Assembly: GCA_945862475.1 (NCBI GenBank)
Contig: CAMAYW010000155.1
Span: forward strand, 1 to 6,216
Length of the DNA stretch: 6,216 nucleotides
Origin: Bacteriovorax stolpii
Lineage (GTDB): Bacteria; Bdellovibrionota; Bacteriovoracia; Bacteriovoracales; Bacteriovoracaceae
Direction of reading: 5' to 3'
Positions 5,959-6,216 of the stretch are shown in pieces. Each line of letters opens with the position of its first letter. Within the stretch, counting starts at the first letter, position 1. The position numbers were made by a program, and so were the translations under genes. The notes under the pieces were generated by a model, which saw nothing but the letters and a program-made list of their open reading frames with translations, searched no databases and was not told the origin of the DNA.

Positions 5959-6216
5959 TGTCGACAGGTTTATTGATACTTATTGCCATCGTCATATCAC
6001 TTCTTTTCGGCTTGCCACTTTTTGTGATTATGGGTGCTTTGGCAGCGATTTGTTATCTCAACGTTTCAGGGGAAACTCTCTCAGTTGTTGTGGGTGATAT
6101 TTTTTATGCTGCTGATAAGGAGATTCTTCTCGCAATCCCTCTTTTCATACTTGCTGGTCAAATTATGACGAAGGGGAGTATCTCGAACAGATTAATCAAT
6201 GTTGCAAAATCCTTAA
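5958..6216 (+). CDS. dctM: TRAP transporter large membrane subunit DctM, N-terminal part only
   Basis: The frame opens at ATG 5958, overlapping the DctQ stop by one base (TGATG), and stays open to the window edge, giving 86 codons of a protein normally about 425 residues long. AGGCGG seven bases upstream is a good ribosome binding site. The N-terminus has a first membrane helix (GLLILIAIVISLLFGLP, 4-20) continuing into LFVIMGALAA. The motif EILLAIPLFILAGQIM at 55-70 is characteristic of the DctM start, followed by the GSISNRLINVAKSL segment. M forms the transport channel and couples solute uptake to an ion (usually sodium) gradient. It is truncated only by the window. Confidence 0.93.
   Translation, partial: MSTGLLILIAIVISLLFGLPLFVIMGALAAICYLNVSGETLSVVVGDIFYAADKEILLAIPLFILAGQIMTKGSISNRLINVAKSL

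Overview
The window is a compact, AT-rich stretch of bacterial chromosome with no mobile element, tRNA, rRNA or CRISPR. The proteins are Gram-negative in type: two lipoproteins with lipoboxes, an exported protein and a TRAP transporter with a lipoprotein partner. Low GC, short Lys/Phe-rich signal peptides and the gene mix would fit a Bdellovibrio/Bacteriovorax-like bacterium (Bdellovibrionota). That placement is inference from style and is not proven by any marker here.

Left part (1-1154, minus strand): an operon-like run. A cytoplasmic thioredoxin-fold protein of the 2-hydroxychromene-2-carboxylate isomerase / kappa-GST type overlaps by 4 bp a small exported cysteine-containing protein resembling DUF4430. 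That protein is followed after 9 bp by the start of a third gene, which runs off the left edge. Positions 1155-1351 form a divergent promoter region.

Middle (1352-3503): an unrecognised 260-residue lipoprotein on the plus strand ends at a strong terminator with a 12-bp stem. On the other side, reading towards it, are ribosomal protein bS21 (rpsU) and, upstream of it, an endonuclease/exonuclease/phosphatase (EEP) family protein. The rpsU start is an ATG at 2445 rather than the TTG further upstream, and an extended -10 promoter lies just before it.

Right part (3552-6216, plus strand): a TRAP transporter operon in the order TatT lipoprotein, DctP periplasmic binding protein, DctQ small membrane subunit and DctM large membrane subunit (only its first 86 codons are inside the window). 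A plausible promoter and a strong GGAGGT ribosome binding site precede the first gene. Genes are separated by 9 bp or overlap by 4 bp and 1 bp. The TatT component marks this as a TPAT-type (TPR-protein-associated) TRAP system, known from Treponema pallidum and found in other bacteria, where P and T are thought to work together on a still poorly defined, perhaps hydrophobic, ligand. This is the most interesting system in the window. It belongs to a known class, but its substrate is open.
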